From: Candidatus Mediterraneibacter merdavium | GTDB taxonomy: Bacteria > Bacillota > Clostridia > Lachnospirales > Lachnospiraceae | Direction: 5' to 3' | Length of the DNA stretch: 64,000 nucleotides | NCBI GenBank assembly: GCA_019118545.1 | Contig: DWYT01000160.1 | Location: forward strand, 1 to 64,000 | Translations under genes and position numbers: made by a program | Shown: piece by piece, positions 1 to 8,040 of the stretch | Layout: each line of letters opens with the position of its first letter | How positions within the stretch are numbered: the stretch's first letter is position 1 | Notes under the pieces: model-generated | The model's input: only the letters and a program-made list of their open reading frames with translations | Told to the model about the DNA's origin: nothing | Database searches by the model: none

Positions 1-73
1 TGATTTCTCCATTCAGATACTGCTCTACAATTTTTACTTTCTCCAGTGCATCAATCTTACTTTTTCTGGACAT
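1..73 (-). CDS. IS3-like transposase OrfA, 5' end only (runs off the window)
   Basis: On the minus strand an ATG at 73 opens a frame reading MSRKSKIDALEKVKIVEQYL and continues past base 1. This resembles the start of the helix-turn-helix OrfA protein of IS3/IS150-type insertion sequences, which binds the element ends. The rest lies outside the window, so the family call rests on about 24 residues plus the inverted repeat just upstream. No strong ribosome binding site is visible. It may equally be a solitary transposase remnant. Confidence 0.5.
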   Translation of the reverse strand, partial: MSRKSKIDALEKVKIVEQYLNGEI

Positions 74-77
74 AAAA

Positions 78-126
78 TACCCCCAAGTAGGTTTTTTATA
101 TTTTAGTGTCCTACTTGAGGGTATCA
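78..126. repeat. Probable insertion-sequence end with inverted repeat
   Basis: Positions 78-91 (TACCCCCAAGTAGG) and 110-123 (CCTACTTGAGGGTA) form a 14-bp inverted repeat with one mismatch and an 18-nt AT-rich spacer. It lies directly upstream of the transposase-like start codon. Read from the minus strand the likely element tip is TGATACCC at 119-126. A hairpin at an IS tip can limit read-through or transposase expression; here that role is inferred. Confidence 0.5.
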
Positions 127-423
127 TATCACTTTGTGGGCGGTTGTTTCTTTTCTATTCATAATATAGCATATCACGGAAATTCATTCAAGAAGTTGAT
201 ACTAATTGATCTTCTTTTTTTGCTTTTCGGACTTAATCGGTCATGCTGGATGATGCTTTCCCAAAGTTACCTGCCTTGTACTATTATTATACGCGGCGGA
301 ACAGTTTACAGAGCGCCATTTGCAAAACCGCAGACATATTGGGTTTTTTGGATTCGGTTGGGGATTATCCTCTGTTTAAAATATCTCTTGTGGAAACAAT
401 AAGAATATAAGGAGGAATAATTT
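127..423. other. Gene-poor stretch between IS end and recombinase
   Basis: About 300 bases without a convincing gene. A 98-codon open frame crosses it, but it begins inside the IS hairpin, has no ribosome binding site and gives a protein of odd composition, so I do not call it. The only clear signal is the AAGGAGG at about 410, which belongs to the recombinase gene downstream. Confidence 0.4.
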
Positions 424-1026
424 ATGGGATCAACAACCTTTGGATATGTCAGGGTATCCACTAAAGAACAATGTGAGGAACGCCAGCTGATCGCTTTGCG
501 CGGCTTTCCCGTATCAGACAACAAGATATTTATGGACAAACTCAGCGGGAAGGATTTCAACCGGCCACAGTACCAGAAGCTTTTACGAAAGCTAAGGGCG
601 GGTGATATTATGGTTATTAAGTCCATTGATCGGCTTGGCCGCAATTATGAGGAGATTCTGGATCAATGGCGGATCATCACCAAGGAGAAGCGGGCGAATA
701 TTGTGGTCTTGGATATGCCGCTTCTGGATACCCGCCAGACCGGAAAGGATCTGACTGGTACTTTTGTGGCAGACCTTGTGCTGCAGATCCTCTCCTATGT
801 GGCCCAGACTGAGCGGGAGAACATCCGGCAGCGGCAGATGGAAGGGATCGCGGCAGCACGGATGCGGGGCGTACAGTTTGGAAGACCCCGGAAACAGGTG
901 CCTGAGGAGTTCTTTCTCCTGAAAGAGCAATGGAAAAAGGGGAAGATCGCTTCCAGACAGGCGGCAGGTAAGCTCCACATCGCTCAGGACACCTTCTTGC
1001 GATGGGTTCACGAAAGCGAAGTCTGA
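424..1026 (+). CDS. Serine site-specific recombinase (resolvase/invertase family)
   Basis: A 200-residue protein of the normal length for small serine recombinases such as Tn3 resolvase or Hin. The N-terminal catalytic domain carries YVRVSTKEQ with the nucleophile serine at residue 12, and further conserved blocks DRLGRNYEEI and QTERENIRQRQ in the long E helix. The C-terminal 45 residues (GRPRKQV onwards) are a Hin-like helix-turn-helix DNA-binding domain. The start has AAGGAGG seven bases upstream. Enzymes of this family cut and rejoin DNA at paired short sites. Palindromes downstream (1166-1221) could be its sites or control elements. It lies among IS and plasmid-like debris, which suggests it came with a mobile element. 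Whether it resolves, inverts or is orphaned cannot be told here. Confidence 0.9.
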   Translation: MGSTTFGYVRVSTKEQCEERQLIALRGFPVSDNKIFMDKLSGKDFNRPQYQKLLRKLRAGDIMVIKSIDRLGRNYEEILDQWRIITKEKRANIVVLDMPLLDTRQTGKDLTGTFVADLVLQILSYVAQTERENIRQRQMEGIAAARMRGVQFGRPRKQVPEEFFLLKEQWKKGKIASRQAAGKLHIAQDTFLRWVHESEV

Positions 1027-1165
1027 TTTTTACAGTAATTTTTTCAGTCAGGTCAATCAATTTTTGCGTTGGAAAAGGTAGAGAATTTCGGTCGTTCCTT
1101 CATACATATTTTCTGGTGTGTTTTGACAGCTTTTACGTTCTAAACATCAGTTTTCGCCATCTAAA

Positions 1166-1221
1166 TATACTCCATTTTAGTATACATTGCCTGAACGAAA
1201 ATGTCTGATTTATCGTTCAGG
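1166..1221. repeat. Two adjacent palindromes downstream of the recombinase
   Basis: TATACT (1166-1171) pairs with AGTATA (1179-1184), and CCTGAACGA (1190-1198) pairs perfectly with TCGTTCAGG (1213-1221). They sit in the 240-bp gap between the recombinase and the next small gene. They could be a recombination site, an operator, or a leader hairpin for the gene at 1266. The sequence does not decide between these. Confidence 0.4.
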
Positions 1222-1265
1222 GAAAACTGACGAAATCCGGTTGTTTTATCGGAAGGAGAAAACTC

Positions 1266-1508
1266 ATGGAAAAGACTGAGATAACTATGACAGGATTATT
1301 GGAAATACTGTGTTTTAAGACAGGATGTATGTATCTGTCCGACCTTCGCCAGTCAGAACGGCTCCCTGTGATTAAACGTGCGGTTCAAAGCATTTGCCCG
1401 GGGAAATTCAGTCTGTGGGAATGGAACGATGCGGTGACATATATTACGGGGAGTCCACACTCCTTTGCGAACGCTGGGGAGGCGGCCGGATATCTGATGG
1501 CGCTGTAG
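1266..1508 (+). CDS. Small protein of unknown function (80 aa)
   Basis: Eighty residues beginning MEKTEITMTGLLEILCF, with GAAGGAGAA eight bases before the ATG. I do not recognise a named domain. It looks soluble, with two cysteines near the N-terminus, an alternating hydrophobic pattern and a short tryptophan-containing segment (SLWEWNDAV). The strong ribosome binding site and normal composition argue that it is real. It follows the recombinase in the same direction and its stop lies 22 bases before the left copy of a 38-bp direct repeat, so it may be cargo of the same mobile element. Confidence 0.55.
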   Translation: MEKTEITMTGLLEILCFKTGCMYLSDLRQSERLPVIKRAVQSICPGKFSLWEWNDAVTYITGSPHSFANAGEAAGYLMAL

Positions 1509-1529
1509 GGTAACCATAAGGTAACAGTG

Positions 1530-1567
1530 CGGCAGACTATATGCTTGGTCGTACAGATAAAAAATAG
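1530..1567 (+). repeat. 38-bp direct repeat, left copy (orphan end of an XRE gene)
   Basis: Bases 1530-1567 are identical to 2048-2085, the last twelve codons and stop of the XRE regulator. Here the fragment has no upstream gene body. It encodes ADYMLGRTDKK and a stop out of context. A duplicated gene 3' end is what is left by an integrated element that reconstitutes its target gene, or by a deletion between tandem regulator copies. Confidence 0.8.
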
Positions 1568-1601
1568 CTTATGCCGACAAAGTTTGTTTGTATAGGCTAT
1601 T

Positions 1602-1772
1602 TTAGTTATCACAATTTTTATTTTCATCTAACAGGACGAGAAGATCTTCATGTAATTTATTGTTTTCTTTTTCTAAGTCACATATAATGTGGAATCCCCA
1701 ACAGATCAGGCCAGAGATTGATGCGGCAAGTTTTTGCTCGTTCTTCTTGTTAGAAATATTGTGATATTTCAT
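1602..1772 (-). CDS. Possible small protein (56 aa)
   Basis: A minus-strand frame starting ATG at 1772 and stopping at 1602 encodes 56 residues beginning MKYHNISNKKNEQKLAASIS. It has a short hydrophobic stretch around SGLICWGFHIIC followed by a leucine and glutamate-rich, coiled-coil-like tail (LEKENNKLHEDLLVLLDE). The composition looks protein-like, but the ribosome binding site is weak (AAGTGG). No family recognised. It lies between the two 38-bp repeats, so it may be cargo of the same small element. Confidence 0.35.
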   Translation of the reverse strand: MKYHNISNKKNEQKLAASISGLICWGFHIICDLEKENNKLHEDLLVLLDENKNCDN

Positions 1773-1878
1773 TTGAAACCACTTTTTTTATGCTTATATA
1801 CATATTTCAACTCGCACTGACTTAAAATACAAAATGAGATATCCGTTTAATATACACTTCGAACAGAGGTGTTATATT

Positions 1879-2085
1879 ATGAGATATACAGAACGTATGC
1901 GCGCATTACGCGAAGATAATGACTTAACTCAGAAAGACATTGCTGATATGTTGGGAGTAGCACAGACGACATATTCACAGTATGAACTGGCGAAGCGTCC
2001 AATGCCCATAGATTATCTTGTCGCGCTGTGTGATTATTATAAGGTATCGGCAGACTATATGCTTGGTCGTACAGATAAAAAATAG
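1879..2085 (+). CDS. XRE-family transcriptional regulator (68 aa)
   Basis: A compact Cro/CI-type helix-turn-helix protein: MRYTERMRALREDNDLTQ, then QKDIADMLGVAQTTYSQYE as helices 2 and 3, and the typical tail PMPIDYLVALCDYYKVSADY. I chose the ATG at 1879 because AGAGGTG lies just upstream and the family starts at this point. The in-frame ATG at 1834 adds fifteen unrelated residues and lacks a ribosome binding site. With no other domain it is a stand-alone DNA-binding regulator of the sort found in phages and integrative elements. Its last 38 bases are duplicated at 1530. Confidence 0.85.
   Translation: MRYTERMRALREDNDLTQKDIADMLGVAQTTYSQYELAKRPMPIDYLVALCDYYKVSADYMLGRTDKK
2048..2085 (+). repeat. 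38-bp direct repeat, right copy (3' end of XRE gene)
   Basis: Identical to 1530-1567; begins in codon 57 of the XRE gene and ends with its stop codon. The two copies are 518 bp apart, enclosing a possible 56-aa gene and the body of the regulator. Confidence 0.8.
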
Positions 2086-2228
2086 TTCGCAGAAAAATCA
2101 GATTAAGTCTTTGGTATTCATATTTCCATATCTGAGCAGGATTAAGAAAATCTTCAAAATTTCCATGACAAAATATTAGAAAAGATTCGTTATGATGCAG
2201 TTACCATATACTGACAAGGAGGGGTGCT

Positions 2229-2942
2229 GTGAAAACGATCATCAGTGTAAAAAATCTATACAAATTATACCGGGTCGGTGATTCTGTTGTGAGGGCGCTG
2301 GACGGTGTAAGCCTTGACATTCGGGAAGGAGAGTTCTGCGCTGTGGTAGGAACCTCTGGTTCGGGAAAGTCTACGCTGCTTAACATGCTTGCAGGGTTGG
2401 AGAGGCCGACAAAAGGCGAAGTCATCATCGGAGAAAGCCATATTGAGAAGCTGAACGAGGATCAGCTGGTAAAATTCCGGCGGGAGAATGTAGGATTCAT
2501 CTTCCAGTCGTTTCATTTGATGGGGACAATGAACGCGCTGGAAAATACAGCTCTTCCGCTTACATTTCGGGGAACGGCGAGAAGGGAAAGGCTGAAAAGA
2601 GCCGAACGTATGCTGGACATGGTGAATCTTGCAAAGCATAAGAACCACCTGCCAAACCAGCTTTCGGGCGGACAGCAGCAGAGGGTAGGAGTGGCAAGGG
2701 CGCTCGTCTCAGATCCGAAGATTATTTTTGCCGATGAGCCTACAGGGAATCTGGATTCCCATACCTCGGAGGAAGTCATGGGACTGCTGCAGCGGATTGT
2801 CAGGAAGCAGAAACGTACTCTGGTGATGGTCACCCATGATCCCCATGAGGCGGCATACGCGGACAGGGTGTTTCAGATCATAGATGGAAAGATCGTGCAT
2901 ATACAGGAAAACAGGAGGAACGAAGAAAATGATAAGGCATAG
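2229..2942 (+). CDS. ABC transporter ATP-binding protein (MacB/LolD type)
   Basis: A 237-residue ATPase that powers the MacB-type permease at 4580. Walker A is GTSGSGKSTLLNM, the Q-loop lies in FIFQSFHLMGTMNAL, the signature is LSGGQQQRVGVARAL, Walker B is IIFADEPTGNLDS and the switch histidine lies in VMVTHDPHEAA. FHLMGTMNALEN and the overall length fit the LolD/MacB-NTD subfamily rather than sugar importers. The start is GTG at 2229 with AAGGAGGGG upstream. It overlaps the next gene by 14 bases. It is the first gene of a three-gene operon with no two-component partner in the window. Confidence 0.93.
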   Translation: MKTIISVKNLYKLYRVGDSVVRALDGVSLDIREGEFCAVVGTSGSGKSTLLNMLAGLERPTKGEVIIGESHIEKLNEDQLVKFRRENVGFIFQSFHLMGTMNALENTALPLTFRGTARRERLKRAERMLDMVNLAKHKNHLPNQLSGGQQQRVGVARALVSDPKIIFADEPTGNLDSHTSEEVMGLLQRIVRKQKRTLVMVTHDPHEAAYADRVFQIIDGKIVHIQENRRNEENDKA

Positions 2943-4617
2943 AGGAATGAGTTTAAAGAGGACATGGATCGCGGCAGCATGCGCAGTATTTGTTCTGGGA
3001 GCGTACTGTCCGGCGGAAGTAAATGCCAAAGAGGAAGAAGCTGTTCAGTCCGGCGTACAGGAAGAAGGAGACGCGGCGGGGACACCAGATGGAACACAGG
3101 AAAGTATGGGATTGGCCCGTATCCGGCTCAGCGTGGGAGACGGACAGGACACGCCCGTATTCAAAGCCGGAGAGAAGGCCAGTCTGCAGATCAACGTGCA
3201 GAACAGTGGAAATATAGACGCTCAGAATGTAAGGATTGCTCCGGTCATAGTGGATGAGGCTTCGTGGCCGTTTGAGATGGATAAATTGAATTATGAGCAG
3301 GAACTGGGAGCGATACAGGCAGGACAGCAGACCGCAGCCGTATGGGGAGCAGATGACGGGGGTCTGGCAGTGAGAAATGATGTGACTGGCAAAGCGTATA
3401 AACTTGTGTTCCGCATTACATATGACGACGGAAAAACAGAGTATGAAACAGAAAAATATGTCTTTGTAAAAACAGAGGCAAAAGAAAAACCGTCAGATGG
3501 AAGTGGCGGACAGGGAAGTAACGATCAGGGAGAGACCAGTCAGGGGAACGCTGGACAGGGGAGCGGCGGACAGCAACAGACAGGGGGAAGTGAAAACGAT
3601 GTGCCACAGCCAGAAGTCCCGGTTCAGGAGCTGAGCGGCGGGGGATTTACAAACAGTGAGCCGGTCATCTCGGGCGGGGGATCTTCTGAGGCCGGGAATG
3701 GCTCGGTACCGCGCGTGATCGTGACAGGATTTGACACTCAGCCGGGGGAAGTGCGGGCCGGGAGTGATTTTAAGCTAGTCGTACATCTGAAAAATACATC
3801 CGACAGGACAGCAGTGTCCAACATGGTATGCGATCTTCAGGCAGCGGCGTCAGGCACAGAAGCAGCGGCGGAGGCACCGGCATTTCTGCCTTCTTCGGGT
3901 TCAAGCTCTGTCTTTCTGGAGAGTATCCCGGCAGGAGGGACAAAGGATATCTCCATTGACCTTAACGCGCGGGCAGATCTGATCCAGAAGCCGTACAGCA
4001 TTGCCATGAATATGAAGTACGAGGACAGCAGTGCGGTGCAGTACGAGGCCCAGTCCAGTCTTGCCGTTCCGGTAAAGCAGGAGGCGAGATTTGAATTCAG
4101 CGAGGTCCAGATTGCGCCGGATACTGTTTCAGTAGGAGAAGAGGCAAACATATCGTGCAGTCTTTACAATCTTGGCAGAGTGAAGATGTATAATGTAAAA
4201 GTCCGTATCGAGGGAGAAATGATCGAAGCAGCGGAGCAGTTCATCGGAAATCTGGACGCAGGCGGAACAGGGTCTGTAGACAGCATTATTACTGCCATAA
4301 AAGAGACTGCGGACGGCGAAGAGTGCAGGATGGTGCTTTCCTATGAGGACGACGCGGGAAATGTGAGTACGGCGGAACAGAAGTTCCCGATGACAGTCAT
4401 GCCGGAGGTGCCTGCGGGTGATGTGGGAATGATGGCTGAGGATGTGCCGGAAGAAAGCGGCGTACCTGTCCTGCCGATTATCATAGTCGTTATACTGGCG
4501 GCGGGAGGGATCACGGCGGCAGTGTTCCTGACCAGACGCAGAAAGAAAAAAATCCGGGATCTGGAAGAGGAGGAATTATTTGATGAGGTGGAGCGATCTG
4601 CTGAGGATGAGCGTTAG
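2929..4617 (+). CDS. Secreted, membrane-anchored CARDB-like accessory protein of the ABC exporter
   Basis: About 562 residues. A signal peptide at the N-terminus (KRTWIAAACAVFVLG, likely cut after VNA) is followed by beta-rich domains of the CARDB/NEW3 adhesion type. The first is at about residues 50-180 and begins RIRLSVGDGQDTPVFKAGEK; two more are at about 255-375 and 385-485. A Gly/Gln/Ser-rich linker lies at about 183-245. A C-terminal membrane helix (VLPIIIVVILAAGGITAAVF) with a basic stop (RRRKKK) ends the protein. I use the ATG at 2929, which has AGGAGG upstream, rather than the frame opening at 2884. It lies between the ATPase and permease genes, overlapping both, so it probably takes the place that MacA-like proteins hold in Gram-negatives. 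That role is inferred. Its substrate is unknown. Confidence 0.75.
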   Translation: MIRHRGMSLKRTWIAAACAVFVLGAYCPAEVNAKEEEAVQSGVQEEGDAAGTPDGTQESMGLARIRLSVGDGQDTPVFKAGEKASLQINVQNSGNIDAQNVRIAPVIVDEASWPFEMDKLNYEQELGAIQAGQQTAAVWGADDGGLAVRNDVTGKAYKLVFRITYDDGKTEYETEKYVFVKTEAKEKPSDGSGGQGSNDQGETSQGNAGQGSGGQQQTGGSENDVPQPEVPVQELSGGGFTNSEPVISGGGSSEAGNGSVPRVIVTGFDTQPGEVRAGSDFKLVVHLKNTSDRTAVSNMVCDLQAAASGTEAAAEAPAFLPSSGSSSVFLESIPAGGTKDISIDLNARADLIQKPYSIAMNMKYEDSSAVQYEAQSSLAVPVKQEARFEFSEVQIAPDTVSVGEEANISCSLYNLGRVKMYNVKVRIEGEMIEAAEQFIGNLDAGGTGSVDSIITAIKETADGEECRMVLSYEDDAGNVSTAEQKFPMTVMPEVPAGDVGMMAEDVPEESGVPVLPIIIVVILAAGGITAAVFLTRRRKKKIRDLEEEELFDEVERSAEDER

Positions 4618-6001
4618 CAGCCTCAGGCGAAGAAAACTGCGTACCTTCCTTACTGTCCTCGGAGTAGTGATCGGAACAGCCTCAATCGTGGTCATGATCT
4701 CTCTGGGTCTGGGGATGCAGGAGGCAATGTACGCGGAAGTAGCAGAAAGCGGCGGCACGACGGCGGTCACTGTGACGGGCAAAGACAGTTGGGGAGTGGG
4801 CATGATGTATACGGGTTCCTCGTCCGGGCAGGAGGAGTCAAAGAAGTATATTACAGATGAAGTTATTGAAGAACTGCGCACACTGGAGCATGTCAGGAGC
4901 GCGCAGCCGGTTCTCAATGTATCTGCCATTGGCTTGAAAGGAAATTATCAGGGATATCTTGATATCACAGGGATGACGCCGGAGGGCCTTAAGGAATTAA
5001 AACTGGAGCTAAAAGACGGGGGAAGGCTGCCTGATCCTGACAGCAATGAGCTTGAGCTGGTATATGGCAATGCGGTTTTGAAGAACTTTTATGACAAAGG
5101 AACCATGAAAGGGTATTGGGATACCGGAGAGGTTCCTGACATTGATCTGCAAAATGATTCGCTCTTTCTGGTTCTCGATGCAGACGGATACAATGCCTCT
5201 CAGAGTCCGCCTTCTGTGGGTGTGGCTGATTCGGGCGAAGATACAGCGTCAGACAGCGGTAAACGTACAAGCGCCCCGAAGAAATATGTGGTGAAGAGCA
5301 GCGGAGTCATGGCGGGCGGTATCGACGAATATAATGTGAATTCATCCAATGTATACTGTGATCTTGACACATTGAAGTCTTATCTCCAGAAAGAATTCCG
5401 CGGCCGCGTCATTCCGGGGCAGCCATCCACAGCGGGCGGAAAGCCATACAGTAAGTTTGTCTACAGCATGGTGAAGATACAGGCGGATGATATGGAAAAT
5501 GTAGAGGAGCTCTCAAATGTGATCCGGGGACTTGGGTATAACGTCTCGACAAACATTGAGTACATAGACAGCATGAAGAAACAGTTCGCTCTTGTGCAGG
5601 CGGTTCTTGGCGGGATCGGGGCGGTATCGCTCCTCGTGGCGGCGATCGGCATTGCCAACACGATGATGATGTCCATCTATGAAAGGACGAAAGAAATCGG
5701 GGTTATGAAGGTGATCGGCTGCGGCCTGAAAAATATCCGCCAGATGTTTCTTTTGGAAGCTGCATTCATCGGTCTGACGGGGGGTGTCATAGGAAATATT
5801 CTCAGCCTGATCATATCCGTTGTGATCAATGTGCTTACGTCCGGAGGAGATACGGGGATTCCGGCCAATATCTCAAGTATTCCAGTGTGGCTCCTTCTTT
5901 CCTCAATAGGATTCGCGATACTGGTGGGAACCGCCGCTGGATATTTCCCGGCCCGCAGGGCGATGAGGTTAAGTCCGCTGGCGGCGATCCGCAGTGAGTG
6001 A
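4580..6001 (+). CDS. MacB/FtsX-type ABC transporter permease
   Basis: A 473-residue permease with the MacB layout. The first membrane helix is at residues 20-42 (RTFLTVLGVVIGTASIVVMI), a large extracellular MacB_PCD domain follows to about residue 330, and three helices sit in the C-terminal FtsX domain. Its motif IGIANTMMMSIYERTKEIGV is the mechanotransmission-type signature before the coupling helix. GAGGAGGAATT precedes the ATG. The gene overlaps the accessory-protein gene by 38 bases, so translation is probably coupled. Such transporters export or remove peptides, antibiotics or envelope lipids, and nothing here fixes the substrate. Confidence 0.92.
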   Translation: MMRWSDLLRMSVSSLRRRKLRTFLTVLGVVIGTASIVVMISLGLGMQEAMYAEVAESGGTTAVTVTGKDSWGVGMMYTGSSSGQEESKKYITDEVIEELRTLEHVRSAQPVLNVSAIGLKGNYQGYLDITGMTPEGLKELKLELKDGGRLPDPDSNELELVYGNAVLKNFYDKGTMKGYWDTGEVPDIDLQNDSLFLVLDADGYNASQSPPSVGVADSGEDTASDSGKRTSAPKKYVVKSSGVMAGGIDEYNVNSSNVYCDLDTLKSYLQKEFRGRVIPGQPSTAGGKPYSKFVYSMVKIQADDMENVEELSNVIRGLGYNVSTNIEYIDSMKKQFALVQAVLGGIGAVSLLVAAIGIANTMMMSIYERTKEIGVMKVIGCGLKNIRQMFLLEAAFIGLTGGVIGNILSLIISVVINVLTSGGDTGIPANISSIPVWLLLSSIGFAILVGTAAGYFPARRAMRLSPLAAIRSE

Positions 6002-6051
6002 GGACATTAATTATTCATTTGCGTTTGAGGCAGACAGTTTTCTGATATGAT

Positions 6052-6115
6052 TTCTAAAAAGTACAAGTTTTTTTTCTAAAAAGTACTACTTATTCAAATT
6101 AATTATAGATATAAT
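6052..6115 (+). promoter_or_regulatory. Candidate operator (tandem repeats) and -10 element for the sensor/sugar operon
   Basis: TTCTAAAAAGTAC occurs twice as a direct repeat, at 6052-6064 and 6074-6086, 22 bp or two helical turns apart. A TATAAT lies at 6110-6115 with no good -35 box. An activator bound at tandem sites next to a missing -35 is the usual arrangement for AraC-type regulators. The extended motif AAAAAGTACTACTTATT recurs at 10900-10916 in front of the second binding-protein gene, at the same 24-bp distance from a TACTAC hexamer. Confidence 0.6.
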
Positions 6116-6136
6116 TCAAGAAATAGCGGATGATTG

Positions 6137-6175
6137 CCTAAAAACCTGTAGACTACAAGTTTACGGGTTTTTAGG
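6137..6175 (+). terminator. Hairpin in the leader (terminator or attenuator)
   Basis: CCTAAAAACCTGTAGA (6137-6152) pairs with TTTACGGGTTTTTAGG (6160-6175) with two mismatched or wobble positions. There is no downstream T-run, so termination is uncertain. It sits between the candidate promoter at 6110 and the kinase gene. It could be a leader hairpin or the end of the exporter operon transcript. Confidence 0.45.
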
Positions 6176-6234
6176 TTATACTGAAATAATTAGACGGAAT
6201 AAACGGATTGAAATATATTAAGGGGGATGACTTT

Positions 6235-8040
6235 GTGAAACTGAGGTCTAAAATTCTGGGGATGTGTCTCAGCTGTACATTGCTGGCTCTGGTACTGCAG
6301 ACGGTTTTGTTTCAAAACACTTCTTCATCTATCATCTATAACAGGACAAAGGAAGAGAGTGAAAATTCCCTGCAAAATATGCAGAATGAGATTTATTCGT
6401 TTTTAAAACATATAGAGAGCAATCTGATTGAAGTATACAGTGAAGAAGAATTTATTCAGGCGCTGAAAAATGAACTGACAATCCGGGAGCTGCGCAATGA
6501 ATATTACAGAAAGGCATATGAGATCGGCACAAATGGATTTGAAACGTCTGATAAAGTTGTTGCGCTGTATTTATATACGCCGGAACATGAAATTATAAGT
6601 ACATATCGAAGAGCCGTTACGCCAAAACATAATTACGAAATCGATATTTACTCAGAGCCGGAGAAGTATAATACGCAGATTGTAAAAGAATACATTGACT
6701 CAGGTAAATTAGGCATGCTGGTGACCAGTTATTTTAATGAGTACAGGGATACAGATATCATGCGGTTTGTTCTGAAATTGTATGACAGCAGGAATTATAG
6801 CAGATCGATAGGGTATATTGTCTGTGATATTGACAGTGAAGCTTTTACGGCTATTTTGGATAAATATAGTATCGATGATTCTATGTTTATATGGCTTCAG
6901 CCGGCGGGCGACCGTCCTGCCGCATCGATTGGCAGTCTCAGTGAAGAACAAGGGAGTATATATAAAGATACCGTAGACAGGATACGGGGTGGGGATACCA
7001 TTGAAGGCGGGTATTCTGACCGGGAAAACCAAGAGCTGTTTCAGGCGGCGCAGAATAAGTATAATCTCACGGCATACTCTTTGATGCCGCAGGAGCTTCT
7101 AAAGCAAAATCAGAAAGCTCTGACCATAAACCTGCTGTTGATCGGAGGCGTTATGGTAATAGCGGCGGCGTTCCTGAGTATTTACCTTTCCAAAAGTATG
7201 ACGAGGCCTTTGGTAAAACTGACTGACACTATGCAGGAAATCAGAGAGGGAAACGCCCGGCTTCGGGCAGAGGTTCAAAACAAGGATGAAATAGGACAGC
7301 TGGCAATAAATTTCAATGAGATGCTGGACCGGATGGAGGAACTCAATGAGAAAGAAAAGCAGACAAGCTATCTGCTGAGTCAGGCAGAATATAAAGCCTT
7401 GCAGGCTCAGATCAATCCACATTTTCTTTATAACACGCTGGACACGATGAGCAGTATAGCTCAAATAAAGGATTGTGGGGAAGTAAGCAGCATGTGCCAG
7501 TCACTTTCCAACATGTTCCGCTATGCACTCAATATGAAAGAACCATTTTCGACGATAGCAAAAGAAATCGCGCATTTAAAAAATTACTGTTACGTAATGG
7601 AGATGCGTATGCAGGATCACGTACAGTATGTATACGAAATAGATGAAAGTCTGCTTTTTAGTGAAATTCCGAGGCTGACTCTGCAGCCGCTTGTGGAGAA
7701 TGCGCTGACCCATGGGTTGCGGACAAAGCGTGGGGAAAAATATATCAGAATAGAGGCAAAAAAGGAAAATGGAAACAGAGTGATATGTGTGGCTGACAAC
7801 GGAATAGGAGCCAACGCAGAAGAGATCAATAGAAAACTGGAAGAAAACGACATCAGTTATGTAGAACAGGGCAGCTCGATCGGCGTGTATAATATCAATG
7901 CCCGGCTTCGGATGCTGTACGGAGAAGAATACGGGCTTAGAATTGAAAGTAAATCCGGGGAAGGGACACGAGTTTACGTAACAATACCCAGACAGAAACC
8001 GGGAGGAGAGGGACAGGATGACAGCAAAAAAAATATATAA
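6235..8040 (+). CDS. Sensor histidine kinase, YesM/LytS-like
   Basis: About 601 residues. A membrane helix near residues 9-28 and a second at about 298-318 flank an extracellular sensing region of some 270 residues. A HAMP domain (RPLVKLTDTMQEIREGN) and a His_kinase domain follow, with the phospho-acceptor motif QINPHFLYNTLDTM at about residue 392. The HATPase domain has N-box LVENALTHGL and G-box DNGIGANAEE. I start at the GTG at 6235, behind AAGGGGGATG. A TTG nine codons upstream has no ribosome binding site. It overlaps the response-regulator gene by 23 bases. Kinases of this class with adjacent sugar-binding lipoproteins typically sense extracellular carbohydrate. Confidence 0.92.
   Translation: MKLRSKILGMCLSCTLLALVLQTVLFQNTSSSIIYNRTKEESENSLQNMQNEIYSFLKHIESNLIEVYSEEEFIQALKNELTIRELRNEYYRKAYEIGTNGFETSDKVVALYLYTPEHEIISTYRRAVTPKHNYEIDIYSEPEKYNTQIVKEYIDSGKLGMLVTSYFNEYRDTDIMRFVLKLYDSRNYSRSIGYIVCDIDSEAFTAILDKYSIDDSMFIWLQPAGDRPAASIGSLSEEQGSIYKDTVDRIRGGDTIEGGYSDRENQELFQAAQNKYNLTAYSLMPQELLKQNQKALTINLLLIGGVMVIAAAFLSIYLSKSMTRPLVKLTDTMQEIREGNARLRAEVQNKDEIGQLAINFNEMLDRMEELNEKEKQTSYLLSQAEYKALQAQINPHFLYNTLDTMSSIAQIKDCGEVSSMCQSLSNMFRYALNMKEPFSTIAKEIAHLKNYCYVMEMRMQDHVQYVYEIDESLLFSEIPRLTLQPLVENALTHGLRTKRGEKYIRIEAKKENGNRVICVADNGIGANAEEINRKLEENDISYVEQGSSIGVYNINARLRMLYGEEYGLRIESKSGEGTRVYVTIPRQKPGGEGQDDSKKNI

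Noticed and set aside
106-402. 98-codon open frame upstream of the recombinase
   Set aside because: Begins inside the IS-end hairpin, has no ribosome binding site, and its composition is not protein-like.
2165-2196. ATGACA/TATGAT as promoter for the ABC exporter operon
   Set aside because: Spacing of 20 bases is outside the usual range.
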